Shown here piece by piece: positions 1 to 21,413 of a stretch of 64,000 bases of DNA. Position 1 is the first letter of the stretch; the number at the start of each line of letters is the position of its first letter. This DNA is from Cliona cf. orientalis. Taxonomy: Eukaryota; Porifera; Demospongiae; Clionaida; Clionaidae. The notes beneath the pieces were generated by a model. That model saw nothing but the letters and a program-made list of their open reading frames with translations. It was not told the origin of the DNA and searched no databases. Both the position numbers and the translations under genes were made by a program. The stretch is from positions 8,377,669 to 8,441,668 of the forward strand of contig OZ005701.1 of the NCBI GenBank assembly GCA_963930775.1. The letters run 5' to 3'.

Positions 1-345
1 AGCTGTTCGTGATTTCTTACACTTTTCACATTGGACCTTTTGCGGCTCTTTCACTTTCTTAAGAGCTTCTTGGATGTCAAAGAGGTGGTGGATATGGAAC
101 GCTGGCTGGAGGCCAGACACACCAGTAGCCGGGGGAAGGAGGGTGGATTGTCGGCAGGTGGGGCAGCGTAGGGAGAGTTGTCCCTGTCTGTCTGTGACCA
201 CCAGTCGCTGGAGGCAGTCCTTGCAGTAGACATGGAAGCATTGGAGCAGTTTGGGGTCTTTGAAGGCATCGAGGCAGATGGCACAGGTCAGCTGGTCCTC
301 CAGCTTCTCGAGGGCTTGCTTGGCTACAGCTTGAGACTCAGCCAT
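1..345 (-). CDS. TRIM-type RING/B-box E3 ubiquitin ligase, N-terminal part (runs off window)
   Basis: Reading the minus strand from the ATG at 345 gives 115 uninterrupted codons to the window edge. Residues about 19-65 form a C3HC4 RING finger (C-x2-C, then C-x-H-x2-C-x2-C around LLQCFHVYCKDC, then C-P-T-C). The last residues (VQCEKCKK) look like the first zinc pair of a B-box. RING plus B-box is the start of TRIM proteins, which transfer ubiquitin from an E2 to substrates. The coiled coil and C-terminal domain lie outside the window. The NHL gene just upstream on the same strand may be a relative, because many TRIM proteins end in NHL repeats, but the two are separate reading frames about 700 bases apart. 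Confidence 0.85.
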   Translation of the reverse strand, partial: MAESQAVAKQALEKLEDQLTCAICLDAFKDPKLLQCFHVYCKDCLQRLVVTDRQGQLSLRCPTCRQSTLLPPATGVSGLQPAFHIHHLFDIQEALKKVKEPQKVQCEKCKKSRTA

Positions 346-1049
346 TTTACAAAAAAAACCAAACACTTAACAAAAAACAGCTAAATGAACAAAAAAAATT
401 TAACATTGACAACTTAAATACACAAAAATCCAAAAAGTGAATACGCTGGTACTGGGTATTAGTCTTTCAAAGAGATATGGAACACTTTCGACAGAATTAT
501 AGCCAACAGTACAATAGCTAGCAACTCTCAGCAATACTGTGCTATCAGAGCAATAGATCAAAGAAAGGAGCAACACTTACTAACATAGCTGTATAGCTAC
601 TGCTCAACTAGTGGGCGAGCCCGAGCAACTGATAATCATTCCCTGGTCACATGCATTCATCCATATAGGGGCACCACACCCACAAAATATCATCTGGGTG
701 TCGCAGTGGCCAATAGGCTGGTGAATTGGGTATACCTTGTGTTTTGTCACTAAGCAAATGGGACAGGGCCATTTCCTGCTACGAACAAAGTGCTAATTCT
801 AAAGCCTATGATGGAACTGCTAATTACTATTTTGAGATAGAGCAAAATTGTGAAGATCGACCTTTGTCATATATAGGAGTTATTCCCACCAACTATAGCT
901 ACAAGCACACAGAGAAGATTACCTCTGATATTATTATGCATGGAAACAAATAAAGTATAAGTATCTTTTTAGTATTGATTACTTTCATCCAACACAATAT
1001 TAGTAAAAGCTATAAAACCACAATAGTAATAATACAGAGATAGCTCCAC
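346..1049. other. Intergenic, no gene seen
   Basis: The stretch between the TRIM start and the NHL stop is AT-rich. Its only open frames are short and lack homology I recognise. It should contain the promoter of the TRIM gene and the 3' end of the NHL gene. Confidence 0.5.
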
Positions 1050-2015
1050 TCAGTATCGCTGTAGGCGATTATGGTTGCTATCAGACAAGAACACAGCTCC
1101 AGTCTCTCCGACTGCCACTCCACGAGGGCTGTTGAACTCTCCTGCTCTCCTGTGAAATCCCCCCTCTCCGGCAGACGTCAGGAACCTACCCTCTGTAGTG
1201 AACGTAGAAAATCGATTGTTACCATCTTCCGTCACATACACCACGTCGTTGTAGTCTACGGCTATACTAGAAGGCCAGCTCAGTTGACCATCACCTGTTC
1301 CCTCTCTTCCGAATTTCTTCAAGAATTTTCCACCAGATTTGAAGACTTGAATACAGTGATTGCCGCCGTCTGCTACATACACCTTTCCCTCGCTCAGGTC
1401 GAAGGCCACGTCCCAGGGATGAAAGAATTCTCCCTTTGCTTGGCCACACTTGCCGAATCTGCTAGAGAACGAAAGGTCAGAGGTTAAAATCTGAATGCGA
1501 TGGTTTTTGTTGTCCACCACGTATACGTTACCACTGAAGGGGTGTACAGCTATTCCGACTGGACAATTAAATTGGTCTCGCTTATCTCCCTGCTGACCCA
1601 CGGCCTTCACGAAAGCACCATTTCGTGTGAACTTCTGAACACGATGATTGTTGTAATCTGTCACGTAGATATTATCATGCATATCCACGGCAACTCCGCA
1701 CGGGCAGTTGAACTGCCCTGGCTCTGAGCCTCTGCTACCAAAGGTCTGTAGTCTCTCTCCTTTCTGGCTGAATATGGTGATCCGGTGAGCATTAAACTCT
1801 GCCACGATAAGTTCACCCTTCTTATTGATAGCCATGCCCCACGGGTGAAATATTCCATCAATGGTGCCACGACATTTGCACAACTTTTCCTTCATCATGT
1901 GCTTAGTGATGTGTTTTTTCGGAGCTGGTTTGACGACAACCTCTTGTAGATTGTTGTCCGACTGAGCAGCATCATCTAGTTCAATATTAAACTGGAGTTT
2001 CTGTTTGGAAGACAT
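1050..2015 (-). CDS. Stand-alone NHL-repeat beta-propeller protein
   Basis: Intronless frame of 321 residues. After about 55 residues without recognisable domain it carries six NHL repeats to the C-terminus. Each has the pattern P.G.A.D..G..YV.D..NHR.Q.F, for example near residues 103-125 (CGVAVDMHDNIYVTDYNNHR). Six NHL blades form a propeller that binds RNA or protein; the family includes the C-terminal half of TRIM2/3/32/71. No RING, B-box or coiled coil precedes it, so this is a solo NHL protein or a derivative of a TRIM-NHL gene. A short lysine-rich stretch (KPAPKKHITKHMMKEK, about residues 29-44) precedes the propeller. No signal peptide is evident. The absence of introns in an intron-rich region would fit a retrocopy origin, which is inference. 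Confidence 0.85.
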   Translation of the reverse strand: MSSKQKLQFNIELDDAAQSDNNLQEVVVKPAPKKHITKHMMKEKLCKCRGTIDGIFHPWGMAINKKGELIVAEFNAHRITIFSQKGERLQTFGSRGSEPGQFNCPCGVAVDMHDNIYVTDYNNHRVQKFTRNGAFVKAVGQQGDKRDQFNCPVGIAVHPFSGNVYVVDNKNHRIQILTSDLSFSSRFGKCGQAKGEFFHPWDVAFDLSEGKVYVADGGNHCIQVFKSGGKFLKKFGREGTGDGQLSWPSSIAVDYNDVVYVTEDGNNRFSTFTTEGRFLTSAGEGGFHRRAGEFNSPRGVAVGETGAVFLSDSNHNRLQRY

Positions 2016-3008
2016 TCTTGGAAGAGATGGACGATAAAGTGAAGCAGAGACAGAAGTATAACAGACTGTAATAATATTATTGTACTGTGCTGCTGTTCAA
2101 GAACTATAATTATCTAGAGATGTTGAAACGAAGAGACTTGAATGTTACACGCAGCTAGCTAGTAGACTATAATATTGTCACTGTCACTATTCAGATCTAC
2201 AATAAACTTCTGTATTAGCTGGGATACCACAGTTTTCGCTCAGTTGAACTTGAAAAAGTGGGAGGATTTTGCATACACACATGCACACCTCTACTAAACA
2301 TCCAGCAAAATTAGAACTTTACAAAATTCATTATCGTCATGTACGTGATTATAGTTATCTAAGCGACCCTTTCTCCCTTATATGGATGATAGGAGCCACA
2401 CCCCCTACGATCGGTACACACATCATTTTCAAAGACTCTCAGGAACTTATACTGTGTAGCGTAAATATTGCAAGATTTCCAGACTCATCAAACACAATAC
2501 AGAGGAACTTTACTCATAATTACATGTACAGACACCAAAAGTACATGCACATGTACATAGTATACATATTATGTGATCAGCTACAAGAATCTGGACCATT
2601 CGGGACATTTTGTTTTAGTATGCAGCTGTAGCTTGCTGTATGCATGAGTAATGAATGCATTGTACTTATAATCCGCTCTGTGTTTATGCCTATATGTACC
2701 AATACAAGTATATTTACAACTGTACATTTGTAGAAAGCAAGTTGGACATTGGCATCATAAATATTAATTTTTGCGATACTATTACTGTAACAGTCTTCTC
2801 CAAAATAGCTTTCTTTACTGTAGAGTATTATTACACACACGTACATGTACATAATAGTACCACTTACCTGCACAATATTAGTTATACACATACAATATAC
2901 ACACTACACATACATGTAGCAAACTTAGGTACCAAAATATTACATGTCATAATAACTCGATCCATGCAGTTTCCATGCACTACCAATGTATTTAAAAGCC
3001 CGTGGGCT
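2016..3008. other. Gap where the POLE 3' end would be expected; no coding exon recognised
   Basis: About 1 kb of AT-rich sequence with TACATG/ACACAC microsatellite blocks. I looked on the minus strand for the missing C-terminal POLE exons (the helical and two Cys4 zinc-module region) and found no matching frame. Confidence 0.5.
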
Positions 3009-14260
<11,252 letters not shown>

Positions 14261-14400
14261 GCCTCCTCTCCTGGCCTCACACTTTGAATTGATGAGTCAG
14301 CTATTTTTTACCCGCCAAATTTCCGCGCGCGCCAATCGGCCGCGCCGCGCGTACGCATGCGCATAACTCATTACATAATTATGTCATATGTCCACTTAGT
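14261..14400 (-). promoter_or_regulatory. CpG-rich promoter region of POLE
   Basis: Immediately upstream of the POLE ATG there is a CpG-dense stretch holding an AP-1-like TGAGTCA (about 14294), a CCAAT box (about 14331) and ACGCATGCGCA (14353-14363), which resembles the NRF1 site. The same CGCATGCGC core recurs at several other promoters in the window. A promoter role is inferred from position. Confidence 0.5.
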
Positions 14401-14608
14401 CTATAAGCTTATTATGGACATATACACCACATACACACTTGAATGACTTCATCTAATGAGTTATGACCAAATTAGGGCATAAAAAATAACGTGCACACAA
14501 TAACATACAAATCAGTGCTCAAAACTATCAAGAATAATATGAAAATAATTTCCCAAACTCAACTAAATAAATAATATTTAAGACATTACATGCCCTACCA
14601 CATACATT

Positions 14609-14857
14609 CTACTCGTCCTTTAACAGTACAATATCCACATTATCGTGGGCACCTTGAAGCAACATTTCTCCTTGGTACGTGATAATCTTCTTGCGCTTGG
14701 CAGCCCTCAGTGTCCCCACTAAGGCCTCAAATAAATTGGCACATTTATCGTCAGAAAATAGAACCCCAAATTTGACAACCATTTGCCCATCAGCATTGGG
14801 GGAGCCAAGTCGCTTGATCTCTTGGACTAACAACTGTACTTCGTGTTCGACATTCAT
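14609..14857 (-). CDS. ABRACL: Costars domain protein (ABRACL-like)
   Basis: 82 residues in one coding exon, almost the length of vertebrate ABRACL (81). The protein matches the costars family end to end: an MNVEHEV start, LVQEIKRLGSPNADG, KFGVLFSDDKCANLFEALVG, a basic AAKRKK stretch and a closing DNVDIVLLKDE. Costars domains bind actin and act in actin dynamics and cell motility. An acceptor (tgcag) lies upstream, so the exon probably begins at 14884 and a 5' untranslated exon lies further upstream. The exon at 15204-15323, which ends in a good donor, is the obvious candidate. Confidence 0.95.
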   Translation of the reverse strand: MNVEHEVQLLVQEIKRLGSPNADGQMVVKFGVLFSDDKCANLFEALVGTLRAAKRKKIITYQGEMLLQGAHDNVDIVLLKDE

Positions 14858-15203
14858 GACTAGCAGATCAATCTACAGAGATACCTGCATTGAGAGTAAA
14901 GGAGATAGTAGGAAATTACAATATCAGTGATATTTGATATTCACACTTTGTTCTGGTACATTGGATAGACAAACTTTACATAGGCTACTTTTTTGAGACT
15001 AGCTGTACTCACACTCACAAAAATTATAGATAGCTACTCAGGAGCTTGACTGATCTGATGCTCGAGCTAAAAGCAGGGCGCAGGCGATACGGAGGGGTAC
15101 CCGGCGATAAAAGGAGCGAGATACTAATTTGGCACATACCAAACAAGACCGCAAGTTCATTGACACACGTCAATAACATTTTTATACACTGAACATAACT
15201 CAC

Positions 15204-15323
15204 CGGCTCGTGTAACAAAACAGATGGGCTCCTTTTAGAGTCTAAAAGATCTCTAACCAAGAGTAACCAAGTCAAATGCTGGTCACTTCCTAGTATGGCA
15301 TTGTAACGGTCTGCTACACGCAT
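15204..15323 (-). other. Probable 5' exon of ABRACL, or a tiny separate gene
   Basis: An ATG at 15323 opens 40 codons ending exactly at a strong donor (GAGCCG|GTGAGT). I do not recognise the encoded peptide (MRVADRYNAILGSDQ...). Spliced to the ABRACL acceptor at 14884 it would hit a stop after three codons, so it would act as an upstream open frame in a 5' UTR. An alternative acceptor near 15067 would give a protein of about 50 residues. Which is right cannot be decided from sequence. Confidence 0.4.
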
Positions 15324-15421
15324 GGCAAAAGTGTGATTTTAGGGGGCGTGCCGCATGCGCACAAGATCTCCCAGATGAGTGGGCGTGGCTTTCATGGGAT
15401 AGCGCTAGGACAAAATTAAAA
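15324..15421. promoter_or_regulatory. Short divergent promoter between ABRACL 5' exon and TMUB gene
   Basis: Only 98 bases separate the two divergent starts. The stretch contains CGCATGCGCA (15352-15361) and two copies of a GGGCGTG box (about 15345 and 15380), and shows no TATA box. This arrangement suggests a shared bidirectional promoter. Confidence 0.5.
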
Positions 15422-16497
15422 ATGGGCGACCTCGTGGAGGGGATCGGAGACGAGGTGCTACTGTTTGGAGCCTTCCTTGCGTTAACAGCATGTATCGTGA
15501 TCGTGGTGAACGTTTGGCAAGGTCGGTCGGGTCGTGATAGACAACCTCGGACTTCTCAAGGCAAGTACTTTGAAGGCCTGGCCATAATGAGGGGGCTTTT
15601 TAAATTATCTAGGCTGGATCGGATCATAGCATGATGGTTGGATTTTAATATTGGAGTATATTCAAAGGATTTTACTCAATTAGGTACAGGAAACCAACAG
15701 AATGCCAGTACCACAGAGCCTCAAGAACTAGACACTTCCAATTCAACCTCACAACAGTCAACTTCAGCTCGAGTCCCACCCCCATCATCTGTACCTTCTG
15801 ATGGAACTGAGTTGAGATCTCGGCTACGAAGCTCAGCTGCTTCTCAGACTGGGGACAGCAGCCTGAGTGGTAGCGGTGGGACTTCTCGGAGGGTGGCTGA
15901 GTCAGAACAACTGAGTCAGCAAAAAGAGGAGGGAGGGGGAGGAGTGGGAGGAGATGATTCTCTCATCACCATTCGGCTGATCATGTATGGCTCAACGACA
16001 AAGTCGGTTCAAGTCAGCCCAACCACCACGCTGGCAGATATGAGAAGGTACAAGAAATTGTTACATCACCATACCATTATTATAACACTGTGACAATGTC
16101 ATTGTTCTTATTTATTTGCTATAATTATACCTACAGGGCACATTTCAGTCAAGAGATTTCAGAGAATCGCCCAGTGAAGTTCATCTACCAGGGACGAGTT
16201 CTCAACGATGAGTCTGCCACCCTGCTTAGCCTCAATATCACTGATGGTTGCCCCATACATGTGCACGTTGGTAGGCCTCGTGAAACACCGCAACAAAGGG
16301 CCGAAAATGAACAGCGACATGCCAACGAGTTTCTAGATCTCTCTCGATTCTTTGTGCCACTGTTTGGTGTGATTCTAGGCATAGCTTGGGTGGGCTTGTT
16401 CTGTTATCCTAGTATCTTCACTCTGATTACTAAGTTGTTTCTGTTCTTTTTGTCAGTTGGGTATATCTTACTGGCTTATTCTACATCTTTTGCTTGA
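15422..16497 (+). CDS. Transmembrane and ubiquitin-like domain protein (TMUB1/2 type)
   Basis: Three exons: 15422-15560, 15684-16047, 16137-16497, 287 residues. The first intron has a GC donor (AAG|GCAAGT). The N-terminus MGDLVEGIGDEV...LFGAFLAL plus a hydrophobic segment (about residues 12-32) matches TMUB proteins. A Ser/Thr/Gln-rich linker follows, then a ubiquitin-like domain (ITIRLIMYGSTTKSVQV to VHVGRPRETP, with KFIYQGRVLNDESATL). The C-terminus has two hydrophobic segments (VPLFGVILGIAWVGLF and LFLFFLSVGYILLAY). TMUB proteins sit in the endoplasmic reticulum membrane and are linked to ER-associated degradation. Two broken copies of this gene, each joined to a broken deaminase gene, lie downstream at 21396 and 26689. 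Confidence 0.9.
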
Positions 16498-16567
16498 AAA
16501 TATTTTTTCCTTAAAATTTAATAGTAATAATAATAATTGTTGGGAATGACTAACAAGTTAATAATAG

Positions 16568-17575
16568 CTACCAATACATGTCATTGTAGTATTCTTGCTC
16601 ACTGGAATCATCACTGTAGCTATCTGTGTAATAATATGACCCTGAATCATTAGTGATATGATCAGGGAGGGTTATACCCCGATGGTATGAGAGATGAAAT
16701 CGCTCCTGTTCAATTTTTGCCTCATTCTGTTCGCGAATCTTGCGTTTTTCCCAGTATGCTGTAGCTGCTACTATCACACTCACACTCTTGTATCGAGGCT
16801 TGTTGAAAGAATCAATGATCAACTGAGTACACTTAGTGCAGGGAAAATTCCATGAGTAGAGGATAAAGCACTTTGGTGGAATCCCGCGACTGTGCCTCAT
16901 GAATCCATTCCATAGCTGATCCAAATGTTCAAAAATCTCTTTTTCAGCATGGTGGTTAGCATTAATATCAGGCCTTGCAACTATGTAATTATGGTATTCC
17001 TTTTCATTATCGGGCATAGATAAGTTATCATTGTTAATAATGGGTGGATCATAAGGATGGAATTTCATTTGACTAATGTTTCTCAGATCTTCATCAGTCA
17101 CCAATACTAAGACAGCAAATTGATTCTGACGACCATAGAGTCTCTGTTTTTCAAATTTAGGAACTATTACATGCCTAATGAAATTATCAAAATCGTTAGG
17201 AGCACCAATCATACTTCTTACTTCATTCTCATGATAATGTGTATGATCAGACTGTGATTCATCCTTTTGGTCTTGAGTCATACTTTTTCTCACGGTTGAT
17301 GCCTCCTCATTGTCCTCAAGTTCACCATTAAATTCATCACAAGGAGACTCCAAGGGTTTAATAATATTATTTTCAACAGCAGTGGTAGCATCGTTATATA
17401 TAGTTTGCCAGTTGTCCAATGTGTTACTCTTGTCTCCATTCTCATCTTTTTGATGATCATCAGAATCTGATTGAATCCAATCTTGAGCTTTCTTGCTAGT
17501 TAAAGTGATTAAAGAATCAGAATGGTTTGGCCGTACTCTGTTTGAATGGCAGCACCTTCCAAAACACTGACCCAT
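16568..17575 (-). CDS. Deaminase-like protein A, candidate myristoyl/palmitoyl-anchored
   Basis: Intronless, 335 residues. The start MGQCFGRCC has Gly at position 2 and Cys at 4, 8 and 9, the usual look of N-myristoylation with palmitoylation. This would replace the transmembrane helix of its paralogues. Residues 40-120 are polar and acidic. The family domain covers about 128-300: FDNFIRHVIVPKFEKQR, QFAVLVLVTDED, HNYIVARPD, H209-A-E211 and P245-C246-x2-C249 preceded by YSW. These are the three zinc ligands and catalytic Glu expected of the cytidine deaminase fold. The tail is Ser/Asp/Tyr-rich and acidic. It is the only copy on the minus strand and diverges from copy B across about 340 bases. 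Target and activity are unknown. Assignment rests on the motif and on paralogy. Confidence 0.75.
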   Translation of the reverse strand: MGQCFGRCCHSNRVRPNHSDSLITLTSKKAQDWIQSDSDDHQKDENGDKSNTLDNWQTIYNDATTAVENNIIKPLESPCDEFNGELEDNEEASTVRKSMTQDQKDESQSDHTHYHENEVRSMIGAPNDFDNFIRHVIVPKFEKQRLYGRQNQFAVLVLVTDEDLRNISQMKFHPYDPPIINNDNLSMPDNEKEYHNYIVARPDINANHHAEKEIFEHLDQLWNGFMRHSRGIPPKCFILYSWNFPCTKCTQLIIDSFNKPRYKSVSVIVAATAYWEKRKIREQNEAKIEQERFHLSYHRGITLPDHITNDSGSYYYTDSYSDDSSEQEYYNDMYW

Positions 17576-17917
17576 AGTTAATTTGTTGTATTACTTCGAC
17601 CGCTTCTTTGATGCACCGCGTAGCATGTATGCTAGCTACAAGTTGCTGTATGTATCTGCATGCATACATGCTTTATAGTCCTGGAATATCAGCATGCACC
17701 ATGATGAGGCAATTTGTGGCAAGCTAGCAGCCTAGTATGTTTTGGTAATCAGAAGTACCAGGAATACAAAATTCATTAATGTACTAGGGGTGATCCTAGA
17801 TGTAGTTCAATTGTATTCATTATGCATGCTCGGCATGAAAGGTATGCTGAAATCTGTTATTCAAGGCAAAAGAATGTGCTTGATCAGCAAAATTCTATTT
17901 AATTTAGGGACCACAAG
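17576..17917. promoter_or_regulatory. Divergent intergenic region between deaminase-like A and B
   Basis: 342 bases between two divergent starts. It is AT-rich with repeated GCATGCA steps. No coding frame is convincing. It probably holds both promoters. Confidence 0.4.
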
Positions 17918-18502
17918 ATGGTGGACTATTATCTGGCGATCCTTGGCATTATGGGACTTATAATACTTATCATCCTTGCTTACAATCTCTACAAGAAGAT
18001 TATAGAATGTTGGAAAGTGATTGAGATGAATAAATTCAAAGAGTTTATCAAGGACAAAGTGATCCCGACATTTAACGAACAGCGCCAAGGAGAAAGTGAC
18101 GATAGATTTGCTGTTCTGCTGTTAGCAAGTAAAGCAAGCTTGTGGGGACTCAAAAATAGCTCATTCAAACGTGTGCATACAAGATTCTTCAGTAACCCTT
18201 TAGTCGATCCTTCCTTTCCTTCTTTCCCTCTTGAAAATGAGATCAAAAACTACATCTGTGCTAGAGCTGATCATGAGGAAAAGCACCCTGAGAGTATCAT
18301 ACTTGAAAGATTTGATGAACTTAAAAAAGCTTACCAGGAGCACTGCGATAAGAAAGTGAACTGCGCTCTGCTCTACTCGTGGAAGCTACCTTGTGCACGC
18401 TGTGTGGATGAGATTCTTGAAATCTTTGCCAACCGATACATGTACGTTGTGATTGCTTACTCTAAAGACAGCAACGCTATAATTCAGCTGTCAACAAGCT
18501 AA
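17918..18502 (+). CDS. Deaminase-like protein B, membrane-anchored, C-terminal frameshift
   Basis: 194 residues, intronless. Residues 5-22 are a strong transmembrane helix (LAILGIMGLIILIILAY) followed by Lys residues, which predicts a cytosolic C-terminal domain. The domain has FKEFIKDKVIPTFNEQR, RFAVLLLAS, KNYICARAD, H123-P-E125 and P158-C159-x2-C162 after YSW. The open frame ends IIQLSTS, but in the next frame 18478-18580 would encode a tail ending like the paralogues (a VIEVPYNR-type strand). This indicates a one-base shift near 18475 that removes the last strand, or a sequence error. Without that tail the fold may be incomplete, so this may be a recent pseudogene. Confidence 0.65.
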   Translation: MVDYYLAILGIMGLIILIILAYNLYKKIIECWKVIEMNKFKEFIKDKVIPTFNEQRQGESDDRFAVLLLASKASLWGLKNSSFKRVHTRFFSNPLVDPSFPSFPLENEIKNYICARADHEEKHPESIILERFDELKKAYQEHCDKKVNCALLYSWKLPCARCVDEILEIFANRYMYVVIAYSKDSNAIIQLSTS

Positions 18503-19807
18503 GGAGTCACGAGCTCAACGTTATTGAAGTACCTTACAACCGTTTCCCAAGAAATTCCAACAGATGTTGTGTTCAATAGTAAGGTTGGCAGGAGTCATGC
18601 CTATGACATTCGCTAGTAAAATTTCCGGTAGCAAGTAGTATTGGCCATATAAATATTATTGCAGTGGTGTCGCCAGGGGGGTGCATGTGGGTTCATTTGC
18701 ACCCAATCCATGCACCTGTGCACCCATCCTATGCATGACATTGTATAGTTTTGTTGTTTGCCTATAATTATAGCCTGTCACAGTATGCATGTTTCACTAC
18801 ACTGTCACAGCCAGTAATGTATTATGTCATGTAGATGGGGTGATGCATGCCTGTGGTGCTCTAGTACAGTTTGGCTGCTATCAACATAGGGGTCTGTGAT
18901 GCTCTAGTACAGTTTGGCTGCTATCAACACAGATAAGTGAGAGTGTGTGTGCCCATCCTTGTTAAGCTAAGAACTATCATGTACTATCACTACATATACA
19001 TAGACTGTCTACAAGGGATAGTAGCTACCTATAGCTAGGTTAGTACATGCACAACTATAGTAGGGTTTCCACACAAAATACTGAAGTTTTTCAAAACTTC
19101 TCAAAACTCTGGTAGGACGAAGATGTTCTTGGACTGACACTAATTCTCACTCCAGGTCACGCCCCCATGTTCATTTGCTGAGATATCGAGACTTTAATTA
19201 TTCTCCAAATTTTGGCAAAATTCGCCAAAACGTGGGGTACCATCGTTATACAGTATGGTAAACGCTTCCTCATGCTGTCACTGGATGAGGACGATCATTT
19301 AGTAAGGCAGCCACAATAAATCACAGGTTGGAGCATATTAACCATCTGGCATGACAATTTCGCCAAAAAACGCCAAATTTTTGTATCTCCATGTAAGAGT
19401 AATTTTGCACAGTATCATTCGAGATTTAGGGACCGTCCCAGTAGGCTAGCTAAATGCCGCAAAATGAGCGGCTTTTGGAAAGTTTGATTTTTTCGTTGGA
19501 TACCCTAACTATAGTACTATACACTTCTGGACCAGCTTTATGTTACCCACCTGTGCAGTTACTTCAATAACATGCACCCAGTTAAACAACTAGCTAGAAA
19601 CGCCACTGTATTATTGTATACTATCTCAAATATACAATGTCATAATTATGCAAGAAATGACGTAACAATGATGGTCTCGTGCCCCGACCATACCCGACAA
19701 CCTCAAGAACTAGAGACTAGAGATCCTTTCAACCGAGTCTTGGAGGTTGTCTTTTTAAGTTTTAGTATGCCTATCCTGGAATTGTGGCAGCAACACTCAA
19801 CTGCGAT
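18503..19807. other. Intergenic 1.3 kb, no gene; small tandem duplication
   Basis: The 3' remnant of copy B's out-of-frame tail extends to about 18580. A unit of about 40 bases containing GCTCTAGTACAGTTTGGCTG occurs twice at about 18858-18930. I see no other coding content. The end should contain the promoter of copy C. Confidence 0.45.
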
Positions 19808-20714
19808 ATGATATTATCGATTATCGTGGTAGCCGTGATCATTATAATTTTGATCGTACTGGCTGATAAAGATCCGCCGCCAAGAACTACGCTTACCGCT
19901 GATACTGATAACCGGGCCTCTATGTCTATTGACGCTCGACCTGGGAATACAGTGCAGCAGGATCACGATCAAAATATTCATTCTCAGATACCTACCGTGT
20001 GTGTTACTGACAGTATTATGGTAATAGGTAGAAACGATGATACCTTTTGGTGTCCACCAACGAAGAAAGAAGAAGTGGGGGGACTGGTGCCTATCAAAGC
20101 AGGAAATGATTTCAATTCTTTCATCCACGATTACGTAATTCCTACATTCTGCTTTCAGAGAGTGAGGGGTCAACAGTTTGCTGTAATGTTTCTAAGCAAC
20201 TACGATAAGCACAATATTCACAAGACACAGTTTGGTGAGTGTAGCTATAATATATTGTTATTACAGCTACTTACAAACATTCATTTGTACAGATCCTCAC
20301 TGTAGAGTGTGTCCTAGGGCACTTGTTGATCCAAATCAATCACATTTTCCTTGTTACGTATTCCAACATCAGATTCTGGGAAATTATATTGTTGCACGGC
20401 CTGTCCGAAATGAAAACAAAAGACATGCTGAACAGGTTTTATTGGATGCGCAAGGAATATTAATCAGCAATTACACTCAGAATCATGGACAACAACCTCA
20501 ACTGATAGTCCTTTACTCGTGGCTAATGCCATGCTACAATTGTACAACACGGATAATTAAAACATTTAAAAACTGTAAGACCAGAGTGATGGTTGTATAT
20601 ACGTCTCACAGTCAAGCTAAAACGATGAAGTGGGACAAAAAGAGATTGGAGCAGGCCAATATGACTGTTATTCGTGTCAAGTACAATCGTCAACTTCCTT
20701 CTGTTAAACGTTAG
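19808..20714 (+). CDS. Deaminase-like protein C, membrane-anchored, two exons
   Basis: Exons 19808-20234 and 20293-20714 join in phase to give 282 residues. I chose the ATG at 19808 because the transmembrane helix follows at once (ILSIIVVAVIIIILIVLA, residues 2-19). A polar linker of about 75 residues leads to the domain: FNSFIHDYVIPTFCFQR, QQFAVMFLSN, GNYIVARPV, H187-A-E189 and P222-C223-x2-C226 after YSWLM, then VMVVYTSHSQ and a closing TVIRVKYNRQLPS. The frame is intact. The intron splits the domain between the first strand and the zinc site, unlike the single-exon paralogues. Function is inferred only from the deaminase signature. Confidence 0.75.
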
Positions 20715-21045
20715 TTATTGACAACTAACGTTTCCATAATTGATATTATTATTGTAAGCACCATCAATATGTAGGAGTGCTACTAGTGTTTAAAGGATAT
20801 TCATCACTACCTCATTCTTGTGTGTTTCCTAATGTATCTTTCATCTTTGAACATGCGTGTGTGTGCAACACTTATAATGTACTGTATTCATTATCATTAT
20901 AGATTATTATTAGCTTTTCCCAGTATTTCTCATCTTGATATTACATATCATCAAGGAGTCTATAAGCCATAGCTACCCTTTACCGCCTCCAATGCGCATG
21001 CGTAGAGTAGTCCTGTCACGGGACGATATAGCACCACAGAACAAG
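20715..21045. promoter_or_regulatory. Intergenic, candidate promoter of pseudogene D
   Basis: No coding frame. TGCGCATGCG (20993-21002) lies about 45 bases upstream of the next ATG, a spacing shared with other promoters in this window. Confidence 0.4.
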
Positions 21046-21413
21046 ATGGAGAATGCTGCATCGGCAGGCATACCAATAGCTTTCGTGGCTCTATTTGCAG
21101 TCTGCGTGTATCTAATCTTCCGACAATCCTCTCATCGGCGACGCACCCGTGATTCACGCCAAGATCTTCATCATATACACGTAAGGGGGGTGAAGGTTGA
21201 TATAAAAATTATAATCATGGGCGGACTGTGCCAGACTGCATCTGATTTGATCCATCCTCATTTAAATTGAACTGGGCACACCATAATAATATTATACAAT
21301 ACGGCCAGTGGTGCTATTAATGCTTGACTCTCCATACCATTTAGGGTCCAGCAAACTTGGTAGAATTCATCAATGTTGAAGTGGTCCCCAAGTTGAGGGC
21401 CGAAAATGAATAG
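21046..21413 (+). pseudogene. Deaminase-like D: membrane-anchor exon and start of domain, then fused to TMUB fragment
   Basis: Exon 1 (21046-21180) encodes 45 residues with a transmembrane helix (GIPIAFVALFAVCVYLIF) and a basic stretch (SSHRRRTRDSR), ending at a good donor. Exon 2 starts at 21345 and encodes NLVEFINVEVVPK, the first helix of the deaminase-like domain. At about 21396 it switches abruptly into sequence of the TMUB last exon and stops at 21413. The zinc site is therefore absent. If translated, the product would be a membrane micro-protein of about 67 residues without catalytic domain. Confidence 0.6.

Noticed and set aside
726..953. Plus-strand frame of 75 codons
   Set aside because: No domain, no splice or promoter support. 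AT-rich intergenic sequence.
1071..1487. Plus-strand frame of 138 codons opposite the NHL gene
   Set aside because: Antisense shadow of a clearly coding NHL frame.
16568..17575. A bacterial toxin-type deaminase acquired recently by transfer
   Set aside because: Paralogues have spliceosomal introns, animal-type membrane anchors and local base composition. An ancient bacterial origin of the fold is possible but nothing here shows recent transfer.
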